A DNA stretch of 64,000 nucleotides from Tribonema minus (Eukaryota; Sar; Xanthophyceae; Tribonematales; Tribonemataceae), in assembly GCA_017506865.1 (NCBI GenBank), contig JAFCMP010000528.1, forward strand, positions 1 through 64,000, written 5' to 3'. Below, piece by piece: positions 42,764 through 55,500 of this stretch (positions are counted from its first letter, which is position 1; each line of letters opens with the position of its first letter). The position numbers were made by a program, and so were the translations under genes. The notes beneath the pieces are model-generated. The model searched no databases, was not told the DNA's origin, and saw nothing but the letters and a program-made list of their open reading frames with translations.

Positions 42764-43551
42764 GCACAGTTACAGCAACTGCTAAGCACAAATGCATTGT
42801 GCATGCAGTGTCGCTTTTCCTGCATCTTATGTCATAAGATGCTTTCGACCAGCATCAGCATGAACTGGTGTTGAAGTACGTCCAAGCTCAACTTGAAGTT
42901 GGCCATCATTTGCCGTACTTCAGAACTTGCAGCAACTTAGTAATACAGTAATACTTGCTTGCTTTCTGACGTAATGTCACGTCATTACGTCATTGAATGG
43001 TTGTCCCCTGGCACCCCCCTCTTCATAGGGGGAAGGGAGGGGCCTTCATGTCAGTGCCATCAAGGCTAAACCGGCAACAGGAAAGGATGTAATCTTGAGA
43101 GTTTTTGCCACCACGATGCTCTGTCAGACTTGAAAACTGTTGGAACATGTTCTGGTGGATGCATTAATTACCAAGTAGTTCCTGCAAGCAGTGTACGCCA
43201 CAGCACAAAATCATTGGTGCAGACACTTTCAAGGTCACGAGATGCACATATGGAAGTGATCTAAGATTCTGGTAGCAAGCTGGACGTCCACCATCTGGGC
43301 TTTTTGCACTTTTGAAGCGAGAATGAGAAATTGCTTGCATGGAACAGGAGTCCTGCACCCAAGTAAGCGGCAATGATTGCAAAGATGAAGCAATTGAAGC
43401 CTGTGAAAGCTCCACACAAAAAATTCATGTGCCTGTATTGTGCAAAGTGTGTAGCTGCTCCTGCTGTCTGTCTATGTCCTGTGGCAGTATCACAACACAT
43501 CTGCTGCTGCTGCGGCCCCTACTGCCGCTCATGTCGCCAAGGCAGCTGCTC
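42764..43551. other. Intergenic region and 3' UTR of the BRR2 gene
   Basis: This lies between the retrotransposon piece and the BRR2 stop codon. I see no gene. A TGACGTAATGTCACGTCATTACGTCA cluster of TGACGTA-like motifs lies at 42967-42993. Confidence 0.5.
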
Positions 43552-46500
43552 CTATTCCTCCTCTGCAGCTTCCCCCACGTTGATCTCAAACTCGTACTCT
43601 TGGTCGCAGCCCATGTAGCTGTCGCACATGAGGTTCAGCACAAACTTGTGCTTTCCTGGAGTATCGGGAGCCGCGAAATCCAGCTTGACATTGGCCTTGG
43701 AGCCCAGGTTGACCCTCTTGATGGCCAGCAGTGCGTTGGTGGCTGGGTCCCCCACCACTAACCACCAGCCCTCCGTTTTGGTGCCAGGGAAAAGAGGCGC
43801 GTTGACCACCACCCTGCTCTTCTGTAAGAATTGGCAAGCAGACATACAAGGGATTGTCGCCAACATGAGCGGCTGTGCAGACAATACCTTGCTGCAACTG
43901 ACAAGCAAGCAGCAGCTACGGAGCAGCACACAGAGCCGGTGTACCTATGCAACACCAGCATGGGCATCGCAGAAACAATGAGACCTTTGACGACAAGCAC
44001 ACCACTGCAGCATTTGCAAGAAAGTTATGCCAATCAATGGCAGCATGATGAGTTTCAGTCATGTTAATTTCACGCAATAGTTCATGGGCAACTTCTTGTC
44101 CACCAGGCAACGCTGCAAAACTTCTGATGGTGGCAAGCATCCTACGCCACAGCCAGCAGTCATTACACAGGCGTTGCACGGTCTTGCACACGCATGGTGC
44201 GCAGAACAACCACCCATGTACTTGAGTATGGCGAGCACTCACATCAGTGGTGGCATCCTTGGTCTCATCGTCCTCGTCCTCTTCCCGCTGCAATGTGGCC
44301 ACCATGGTGACAGCTTCGCCCGCAGAGATCTCATCCTCATCTTCAATCTCGTAGTTGACCTCGATGTTGGGGTATGCATTGCAGAAGCGTGCAATGTCCG
44401 CCATCTGACGCGAGGTGACCTGTGGGTGACATGGCAAAACCAATTCAATCAGAATCATTTGCTCATGCGCTTGTGTTGGGCTGCATCTGCCTTGACCTGC
44501 TGGCTCAACCTATTGCTGCTGCTGCTGCTGCTGCTCCTGCTGCCGCGTAGCACGTTCTCTTCTTACTCATGGCAAGCAGGTTTTTCACAGACGTGCCAGC
44601 ACCTGACATGCCTGGCGGGCATTTGAATGACCACCATCATGGCTGTAGGCCAAGTAGCGATGCTGATTTTATGCAAGTTTTGTACTACACACAGAGTAAA
44701 AGAAGCACGCCTTGCACATGATGCTCAACCAATGCATGCAAGCACCTGTATGATCTTCTCTCGGTCCTCATCCTCCATTGACAGGATGTCCAGCGGTGTC
44801 TCCACACCAGCTTCTGCCAGTGCTGTGATGGTGTCATCATCCAGGTGGGGCACCTATGGCACACAAAACAGCGCACATAATGATAAAGCGAGGGGAGCAA
44901 TTATGAACATGCGTGTATCCACACAAGTGTGCTGCTCCTGTCTGACACATGCGAACATCTAAGTCTGTGTATCATGCCCATTGAGTAAACCTGCGCGCAT
45001 TCCATACCACACTACCATTCATTCATAGGCGCACAAACAGGCGTGAGTGGCATGCTTGCTCACGCTGATGCGCACACATGACATTTGCAACATTTGCAAT
45101 GAAGTAGCTAAATGAATTACACAGGGCCCTAAAAGTGCAAGTCATGAGTACACAGCAAGCACAACATTCATAAGAGTTTCAAGCTACTGATGAGTACTCA
45201 TGCATACATGACACATGGCTACAACACACAAGCCCACCTGTCTGAGGTACGAGTCCCTGCCCCAGCATGCCTGCACAATCATCTGTGTCAGCTCCATGGC
45301 CTCGAGAGCAGGCTTGAGCCAGCCCATGGAGCTGATGACATCCACCACTGCAGACAGCAGACGCGGTGCATCCAAGACCACCATCTTGGCATCCTGGCGA
45401 AGGTCCACTGGAAGATTTGTGCGCTTGCAGTGCGACTGTCGAGGGCACAGGGGGAGATGGCACGAAGAATTGGGTCAGCAAGATCACATCAAAGTTACTA
45501 CAAAAGGGTTAGCCTGACAGCTGTACAATGATATTTGAAGTGTTTGAGTGAAGCACAAAAGTGCAGTAGATACTGCAGTACATTGAACGACTTTCAGGGT
45601 ACTGTTGACGCAATATACCAGTGTACACGTTGCAAGGCATCGGCCACGCATGCAAGGCAGTCAGCGGAACAAAGTGAAGCTTGACATGCAAGTGATGTGT
45701 AAGAGGTGGTCAGACACCTGGCATGAGCACAGCAAAGACGGTAGACGATTTGTCCCGAACTGATTCCTGAGTCAAAACTTTGGGCAAAATCAAACCTAAT
45801 CATGGCGTTGGCGAGACCAATTTGACCTGCAGTCAGGGAAATGTTTACCTGCAGCAAGACATGCGCCTTGGCAGGTGCCTGGTCCCATTCCCAGCCAGAT
45901 GGCAGCGCCTGTGGCAAGCGCTTGGCAAGGGTCTCCAGTATCTTGCCCTCCCTGAAGAGAGATGACAGTGGTGACAGCCATTGTTGATTGTGTTGATGAG
46001 TGCCTGATATAATAGTGGGCTTTGCAATCAACAGCAAATGCACGCAGTGCAGCAAGCCCGTCTTGTTCTCACATGTGAGCAACCACAGACAAGGCTCTGG
46101 GACTCCTTTTGAACCTCACACATGTGGCAAAACATTGTTACCTCACTGGCTGCACTCGCACCATAGTAGCATAGCATCACTTCAGACAGGTACTTTCAGA
46201 GAAGCCAGTGGCAGCATACTACAATCAACACCTGCACCATCTCATCCGCAGTGACTGAAGAGCACCTTCCGTACGCATGTCACTTGTACTGTATGACTTG
46301 TGGATGACCCACTCATCAGCATGCAGTGCCAAAACTAATCAATTACCTGTGCCGAAGGGGCAGCGCGTTGTACTCCGATGAGCTTGCCAGGATGTCCACC
46401 AGACCACGCAGCTTCGTCTTTGCTGTGACAGAGCTGGCAAACAGCTCCACCGTAGTGCACTGCAATGCAATGCACAAATGGCGAGAGTGCACAAGTCAGT

Positions 46501-49500
46501 ACCTCACATCACGCATGTTTTGGTTCTGCAGCAACGGTGCTTAATCAAGAGTGAACACTCCATGGAAGTACATGACGCCATTACCTGTATGTAGTAGTAG
46601 GCGGCAATCATGCCCAGGTTGAGTGGCGCCAGGCCAGACTCCTCATCCACTGCTAGGCAACGAGCCTCTTCCAGCTCTGTGACCACACTTTCTACCAGTT
46701 CAGACAGGTGGTCGCTGAGGTGGTGGTGGCTCACACCCGCCATGTTGTAGTAGTTGGGGTTCTTGGTGAGCCGCCGGTAGTAGAAGGTCCACGTCAGGTA
46801 GTCCACCGCATCCTGCATCATATACAGAGGACACACAACAGATGCACAGCGCCCAAGTAATGTATATGATACGGTATATCAGTGTATGAGGCATGCAAAG
46901 GCACAGATGTGGCTTTTGGCGTGTATTGAACATCAGAATGTGCAAAATGATTGGTACAGGCATGGCGCACTTGCATTTTGTTGAGTCTGAGCAGTAGGAT
47001 CGGTTCCGCATTGCGCTCAACCAATGATCACCGACCACGTAGAAGGTCACCATATACAAATTCGAACTGATAACAGCATGCTGCTTGGTTGGGCAGCCCT
47101 GCACTGCAACTGATGCAACCATGGTGTCAACAGGATGACGCAGTTACTGTATACAACCGTAGCAGGTTCTTACCTGCTTGCTCTCCACTGTGCGCGTCAC
47201 CACCTCTGCGTTGAGGTGCTCTGCCAGCGCATGGTCAATGTGGCTCTCAATGGGAAGTGGCTCCTGCAGTAGGCGCCTGAGGTAGTCCTTCTTGGGCGCA
47301 TGGCACAGCACATGGCACCTGCCGCCGCTGCTGCCATCTGTGATGGTGACAAGCAAAGACCATCATCACATCAGTATACTTCAAAGTACATAATTTGGTA
47401 GGAACAAAGTTGGTGCTCACTGTTCAAGCATCAGTAGCTAGACTGTACAGATGCTGTGGTAAAGCTTTGATACATCACAATGCCAGGGCAACTTTGCTTG
47501 TGCAACCTGTGTACAATTCACCGTTGAATGCAGGTGCACACCTGGGTGTACCACAAGGTATAATTTGCACAAGCAAGTAGCCTGCCAGCAATGAGATTCG
47601 TGTGCAGATTAGATGGCGATCATACACAAAGCAATAAACATTGCAATTGATGAGAAAAGTCTTGCGCTCAAAGACCATGATGTGTAGCTCAAAAAACGTG
47701 TACACCACACAAGGTATAGTTTCTTACCGGTGTCAACTGCCTGGCCAGCCATGCCCACCATCTGCAGCAGGTCAGTGGCAGGGTAGTCGGCGTATCGCTT
47801 CTCGCGCCCATCGTAGCACTCAGTGCCCATCACCACCACTATCTTGGCTACGAGAGCAGCCTGCACCAGGACAGCACACAGCAACCGGGTCAACAACAGG
47901 AGGTGACTACCATATGCCAGAGACATGGCACACACAAAGGAGGTCTTGCATGCAACATGCAAGCGCAAGCAAGCACTTCCATGCTGCAAAGGTTTCAGGT
48001 CTCGTGCTTTATGGCATGGTACAGGACGCACTTCTCAGTCTTTTTTAGTTCTGCATCCAGCAGATGATTGTTGATGTGTGCAAATAATTTACTTTGAAGT
48101 ACAATTCATTATCATGCATTTAATTTGAATATACTAGTGCGACCATGGCTGCAGTACACAGTCTGAAATGTTGACGTGGTGCATACTTGCAAGCACTTAA
48201 AATTTTGTCATCACATACCTGCCCGAGTGCCCAGCACATGGTGTAAGGTACCACCAGTGCACGTGCATGGCCCGCACTGAACATGGCCAGTGTGCGGGTG
48301 CGGTCGGCGTCGTTGAGACCACCATGCACAAAGGCCACGCCATGCGCAAGCGTCTGCTTGAGCGATGCATCCGCTGCAACACAGAGGGACAGGGCGAAGG
48401 GTAAGGGCTCAGCAACCACAACCATGATGAAAAAACATAATGCACACCATGCTGCTGCCCGCAATAGTGCTACAGATTCTTCACAGCAGGCACTCGAACA
48501 TTGAAGGTGCTGCCTGACAGTACTTGAGAAAGGAGTATGGACAGAGCTTGCTCATCAACACCAATGTTCCAACTCCAAATACAGGGTGAAACATTCTCAA
48601 ACGCACACTGCAAGACCATTGCTTTTACTACACGCTGGGTAAGTGGCACCAAAGCGGCTGCCCTTTAGCAACATGTACATGTGTTGCGCATGTACAAGCA
48701 CAGGGACCCTTGCGACATCACACGCACTCGCTGGCAGGCAGGAGCTACCATGTGTACAGATCCATAGCTACAAGAGAACTTCTGCAGTGATGCACAGCTT
48801 CTGTACTAGGTACTGTACTTTGGAGTAAGCTTGAGGAGATGATAACGTGGCAGAACAGACCATGCGGACAGACACAGCATATATTCAATGAAACAGTAAG
48901 CTGCCTTACCAGTCAGCGTTGCGGCCTTCACCAGAGGCTGCTCATCACCATCTGTGACGGTGCCCACGAACCGCTCTTGCAGTCCTTCAGCAGCCGCATA
49001 TGTCATCAGGTCAATGGCCGTAAGCTGGCTCTGCTTGCGGGATGGCACGAACACTATGCAGGGAGGCAGGTCCACACCACTGTAGCCAGCTGTAGAGCAG
49101 GAGGGATGTAACAACGATTAGTGCATAATGTGGTGAGTGTTGAACGTAAGAGTTTACTGTCAACTGGCAAAAAGTGAGCGCAGGCTGGACACTTGCAGGC
49201 AGTTCGCAGAAAGAGGTAATGATTGACTGTCGTGAATGATCACAAATACAGCAGGCACCACAATTGACGTGATAATAACAGATGGCACAGGAAGCCGTGC
49301 TACTGATAAGCGTTGCCGAGCTCCTCAAATTATCGATTTTTGAGGTTGCCCCCACAGGCCCACAAAGCGTGTTGATTGCTCAAGCTTGCTGCAGAACATC
49401 CAAGCTGCAATCTGCACCAATGATGTACAGCCACATGCGGCATGACAGCCTCATCATGACCCGTGTTCCAAGACAACGCAGCAATTGATGATTCTCACCC

Positions 49501-52500
49501 AGTGGCAGGCTGACAGCCTGGTAGGTGGGCTTGGCCATGGCCAGAAGCCTGCTGCCAAAGTGGCCAACATCAAAGCCTTGCAGGCGCAGCTCGAGCGGCG
49601 ATGGGCGTGCTGAAGGGTGGAAGTTGAAGAGAGAGTGGCTGGGCGCACCCATCCATTCCCCAACGTCCTGTGTGGCAAGATGCAAACATGAAAACGGTAG
49701 CGCCATTGCATTAAGTTGCGGCATGATGACGCTGTAGGTGCGCATTACTTTGTCAGCACATGCACAGCTGTGTGTTGCGTAGGGACTGGAGAAGAGGACA
49801 GCACGGCAAGCAGTACAGATCAAACACTGCATGTGAACGATGCTGCTGTTCTGTACATCCAGATCACAAAAATGACAAAGTTGTTTATCATCAAAGGGCC
49901 AAGGGTTCAAGCACATCGAGCACATGCCGCTTCACTGAGTCGCGTTCAGAACAACATTCAAAAGCAATCCACGTTATGCAGCGAGCCTGAGTACTTTGTG
50001 CTGTGTGAAGTCACCTTGGCGTTAGCCAGCGGTGAACCCAACGCCACTATCCTGCATGCGCGCTCTGTCTGGCTGGCCACATATCTGGCCCTGCTCACAA
50101 CCACCTCCAGCACAGGCCCTTCCTTGCCACCCAGCAAGTGGATGTCATCCACAACCAGCAGCGACACCTGCAGCGACACAACAAAAGTGCAGCTGGTGTC
50201 ATGACACAACACTTTTCGACACAACAAAAGTGCAGCTGGTGTCATGACACAACACTTTTCACGCATTTGTAGCAGTAAGCATTGGCAAGTGCATGATTCA
50301 CGAGCTACAAGGGTACCAGCTTCTATAACACTACTCTTCCCAAAGCCATAACACAAGGTGACAACACAAGGTGATCCCCTCGTCTGAATCTATGAAAAAG
50401 CATACTGTTCAAGCATACAGAAATAATGATTGCATTTGCATCTGACAGGTCTGTGTAACCGAAATGCCAGCGACACAGGCACAGGCTTGGTACCAGGCAC
50501 TTGCAGGTCCTCCAACATAACAGATGGCATCCGCAGGCTTGGATGAGGATCCTTTAGGAGCCGCAATTGTCAGATGCATGGTATTGATCATGACATGTTA
50601 CATCATGACACATGATTATCACGTTCTCATGTTGTCTGCAACAAGCGCATGAATATTCATCGTGATGCGCACCTGCTGCACGGCCTTGCGCTGTCGCCAT
50701 CGCCTAGACAACATGTCCCAATGCTCAGCCGTAGCCATGACTAGGCGCCCTGGTGCCAACAGCTTGAGGTCAGCGGCGGCCTCACCCGTCAGCCGCTCAA
50801 CCTGAAAAGCAGACAAGGGCATCCATCAATGTGTGTGTCCGGTTTGAGCATGCAAGGACAACAGGTAACAAGTGGTCTGGCTGATGCTTCTCGCAAATGT
50901 ACAATTGTGTGTGTTCGTGTGTACATCTTGACATGTGTAGACGGTGTTGATTCACGCACGCAGAGAGTGGTCGGCTGCCAGCGAAGCACGCAAACAGCAT
51001 GATGCTCGTCAAGCGTGCACTGTTGACTATGCTATGAGGTGCTTGGACTAGCCATCCCTTTTCAGCAAATGTTGTGTGCAAGTGGGCATTTGTGCTTTTG
51101 CAAAGCATTGTAGCGGCAATGATGATGTGACAAAGGATATTTGCGTGCTGCGCGCTACACGCATGTGTGGTGAGAAAACCACATACACATACCTTGATGC
51201 CAAGAGGTTCCAGTCGTGTGCGCCAGTTCTCTTGGCTGGCATCAACAGTCTCCGCCTGCTCAATGCAGAGGAGCACATGTTATGATACAGTGCCAATTGC
51301 CAGTATGCTGTGTATGCCTGCATGTCAACTGAGAAGGAGCAGCTTACCAGCACGTCAAATGTTGCACGTGAACTGTTGACTTCTGACAAAGTAATAGTGC
51401 GTGCAATCATCATTGCTCGTTGAATGAATGAATGAAACAAGGCACTTAAAATGCGACAGGGTAGATTTCCAACAACAGGGTCTCTTGCTGCCATGTTTGA
51501 TGAGCATGCGTTTTTGTTGCACATTGCATGTGATCGGTTGAGCAGCCATGCTGTTGACATGATCTGCAAAAGTTCCTGCATTTCTTGATGAATCCAAACA
51601 AGATACGCACTGGCAAGATGTCATGCAAGGTCATGCGTACTGAGCATTCTTTTCTACATCACGTCATGCAGTGCACTACTCAGGTGCATGCGGTGTAGTC
51701 AATGACAAATGAGCATAGCTCTGCACTGTTCTGTCATGATGTTTACTGTACCTTCGGTGCCACGTAGACAGCAGAGGCAGAGGCGTCCGTGCGGAACAGG
51801 CGCAGGATGGCAAACTCCGCGCACACGCTCTTGCCACTGCCCGCAGGCGCACACACCAGTGTTGACTCCCCAGACTCGTACAAGGACGAGAAGGTCTGCG
51901 TCTGAATGGGGTTGAAGTGACGCATGCCGCCACTGGTGGCAGCGTACAGCCGCTCCAGTGGAGCGCTGCGGAGTGCAGAGAATGGCAGGGGCTGCAGGTC
52001 CAGGAGCTCTGTCGGCGGCGCAAACTTGGTGGGCAGGATCAGGTGCCTGAAGCTGACTGGCAGGACCGCTGTGCAGTGCAGCCAGCGGTCTGCCACGACG
52101 CGGATGAAGACCTGGGGCGGCAGCGGCTCAGAGAGGGGCACTGACAGCACCAGGGAGTGCTCCTGGTCGGCCCTGGCGGCTGTGAGGACAAAGGGCTCGT
52201 GGTGCAGTATGGTGTTGCCATCAACATCCTCCACCAGCACGTGGAAGAGGAGGGAGGTGTCGTGCACCTGTCGTGTCATGCAAGCACACAGGGCAAAACA
52301 GACAGAACAATGATGAGCGGATCAGCTTGCCTGAAAAACACCACATGACCATAGACAAAACTGCGTCGTTGTAGCTGCACTCACGTTACGGCGACAACGT
52401 CAACGCAACTGTAAACTCCAGACGAGAGAGCTGTGCACCCCTCAAGCACTGCATGCGGCCCGTAAGAACACCCACATGCGCTGCACTTTGAAGTGTGTAG

Positions 52501-55500
52501 CCCCGTTCTTCAGACTACTAAAGGTGCAGGCTGTAACATGGAAGGACGTGGCAAACACTAGCATGAAAGTCTCACGTGGCTACCAATCATGCATCTGCAA
52601 TTCTGCAAGCCTATACTATGGCTATGCCAACTTACATTGCCAATCTACATAGCAGAAATGCACATCAAGCTAGCATCACTAAAAAAACCAGGTAAGTCGG
52701 AAAGAGTGTGGATCTGAGAATACGATGTGAGCAAATCACTAACCTTGACGTCGTAGCGAAAGTCAGGCTGGATGCGAAGGTCGACTCGCAGCAGTGAACG
52801 AGTGATTGGCTGCACTGCTGCTGACAGCTCCAGTCGTGGGAACTGGTGAACCAGTCTGTGCAGCTGCTTGCCCATCTTGGGGTTCTTGATGAGCTCACCC
52901 AGGTCTGCCGCTGAGAGGTCATAGTACCTGGGTTGCACACGACACAAGCAATAGCACATGGGTACATGCTTCGAAGCATGCTTTTCATGTCGGTGTGACC
53001 CGCCTCCATACGTTCAGCAGCCATCAAAAGAGACAAGGCGTGAGACACGAGCATGCTTGCCACAAAAGACGCCTTGCGCAATCACTTTCAGGTTCGTGCG
53101 TGCATGATGACACAATATACGCACATGGACATGACTGCACATGGCAATCAATTGGCAAACTGTATGACGACACACAACAGCTGTCAAGCAGGAGCCATGT
53201 TGATGAACTGTCAAGACAGAGAACATATGCTGTGTCACGCGGTGACTGACCTGTCCCATGAGATGTCCTTCCGCTCCAGCTTCCTGGCCAGTGCGTCAGG
53301 CACGCCCTTGAAGTGCCTTAGGGGGCTTTGGCTCAACCAGCACCTGTTGTGCTCACGAGCATGAACAATACAACATATGAGCCTGACAGGCATGACCACA
53401 AATCTCTCTGGTTGTATGCACTAGCTGTGACTGATAAAAGACCAACTTCAGCCGCCAATGCCTGTCGTGACACGCTGTCAACAATGCTGGTGTGTATCAA
53501 GCCAAGCAAGCAGGCAACACATAACGCTGCAGAGGATGGCAGCGAAGGACTGCTAATGTCATGCTTATATAAGATATGTGAGCCATGCCGTTGTTTTCTG
53601 TGTAAGACTGAAGTGATCTTGAGCTTCACTGCCATAGACAATGCATGTACATGTGAGCTAATGCCTCACAATGCAGTACCTGCGCAGGCTTTGCAAGCAG
53701 TTCAAGTCTGATGGTCTTGTCAGAGGCTAACCGCTGCGCAGCGATGCATTTGACTGTCATATGAGCTGAGATCTGGCCATGCTACGCACCTGCGCTCCAC
53801 CATCAGGCACAGCGTGAGTGCCCTGTCTGCAAGGGCCGCCCAGCCGCGCTTGAGAGCAATCTCAAACAGAGCGCGCAGGATGCGTGCCGCACTCTGCTGC
53901 ACGTAGACCATGTCCGACACTAGCGCAAAGCCCTCCAGCTTGAGGCCGCTGATGTATGCCTGCAGCAGTGCATTGACCTTGGCAGATGGCTCCGTCACAG
54001 CCTCCTGCAGGTGCAGCAACAGAGCAGTGTGCCACATGGCATGAGACATGTGATCAACCACATCCAGTCATGCTTATTCATTCCACAAAGAGACTGAAGC
54101 ATGGTTCATGGCATAAAGCAGCGCAGTCATGTCATTGGTCCTTCTTTGCATGCAGTGTTCATACTACAACCACACAGCATTCACATCAAAGATGTCACCA
54201 GGAACATCGAACTTGTCGCCCCAGTTACAATCGAATGGCTAGGCACTACACATTATCGTACAGCAACCAACCATGCAAGTACTGCTCGCTATAGCAGAAT
54301 CCATGTAATCCATGAAGTAATCCAATGTTATTAGTCATTCCTTTGCATGCTCTGTATATGTGCCATCGTCGTGCAGGTGCCTTCCACAAATGGACCAGTT
54401 GAGTTGCACAGTTGTGCATAGAAGACAAACTCCACTGTGGCAGTGCAATGCACAACCACGTACCTTGATGGGCACAGGCACCCGTGCTGCCAGCTTCTGA
54501 ACCTCCAGGCGCTCCTCCTCGCGGACGTGTATGTGCTTGAACTCGCCGCTGAAGAATAACAACGCGCACGACATCGCTGTAAGTCAAGAGGCCGCAAGCA
54601 ATGATATAAGGTGATGCTGCTGCAGCTACAAACATAACATACCATACTCCAGCTAACATGAGATATCACCGTGTGTGCGTCCCTGGAGGTACACAAAGCA
54701 AGCATGGATGATGAACACAGTTGTCAGCACAGCTGATCACAATTCTGTACACATTGTGATTCTGAAAAACGTGTTTCATGCTGTTTGTTTCGACACACAC
54801 GTCAAACGCTCACCCAAATTGACGCCAGCAGGTCAGACACAGAACAACGCTTGAGCTATACACCGCACTGCACTCATGACCATGACGCACCTCAGTGAGA
54901 ACAGGCGGAACAGCTCAATGTCGCTCATGGTGGGCTTGAGGTACTCGTTGTACGTGGCCATGCTCTGGTGTGACAGGTAGTAGTAACTGGCCACACGCCC
55001 AAGTGCCGTGGACGCCAGACCACCCGTGCGCCTGTCGTAGCGCAGCAGCCCAGTCTTGTCCAGGATGGATGCTGCTGTGTGTGCCAGGTTTGTGCGGTGC
55101 TGCACCAGAGCAGGGTCCTGTGTCTCCCAGTCCTCAGGCACGCCGTACTGGTTGGGGTTGCGCAGCATGCGCACGTACAGGTACGTGTAGCCCAGCCAGT
55201 CTGCCGCCTGTTCGCGGGACACACGGAAAACCAAGCAGGAGCACGTGTTTGAACGACCTTGTGTACATGTAGTTCAAAATGTGTAAATGTCAGTGTCAGG
55301 TGGATTGTGCATGTATGTCAACAGATCAGCCATGCAGGTGAACGCAGCCTCGGCCATGCAGCTGTTGGTGCAATGCACACTGCATCGTGTACATACAGCT
55401 ATGACAAAATCGACACTGGTCCATGTTGTTCGGTACAGGCTATCCAAAAATGATGGCCAACATTCAAAGCCACTCCAAAGTGTAATGATGGTACTCTGCT

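Noticed and set aside
43552..43821. BRR2 C-terminal exon as a separate Sec63/DnaJ-like gene
   Set aside because: It joins in phase to the upstream exon at 44243 and matches the expected C-terminal module order of BRR2.
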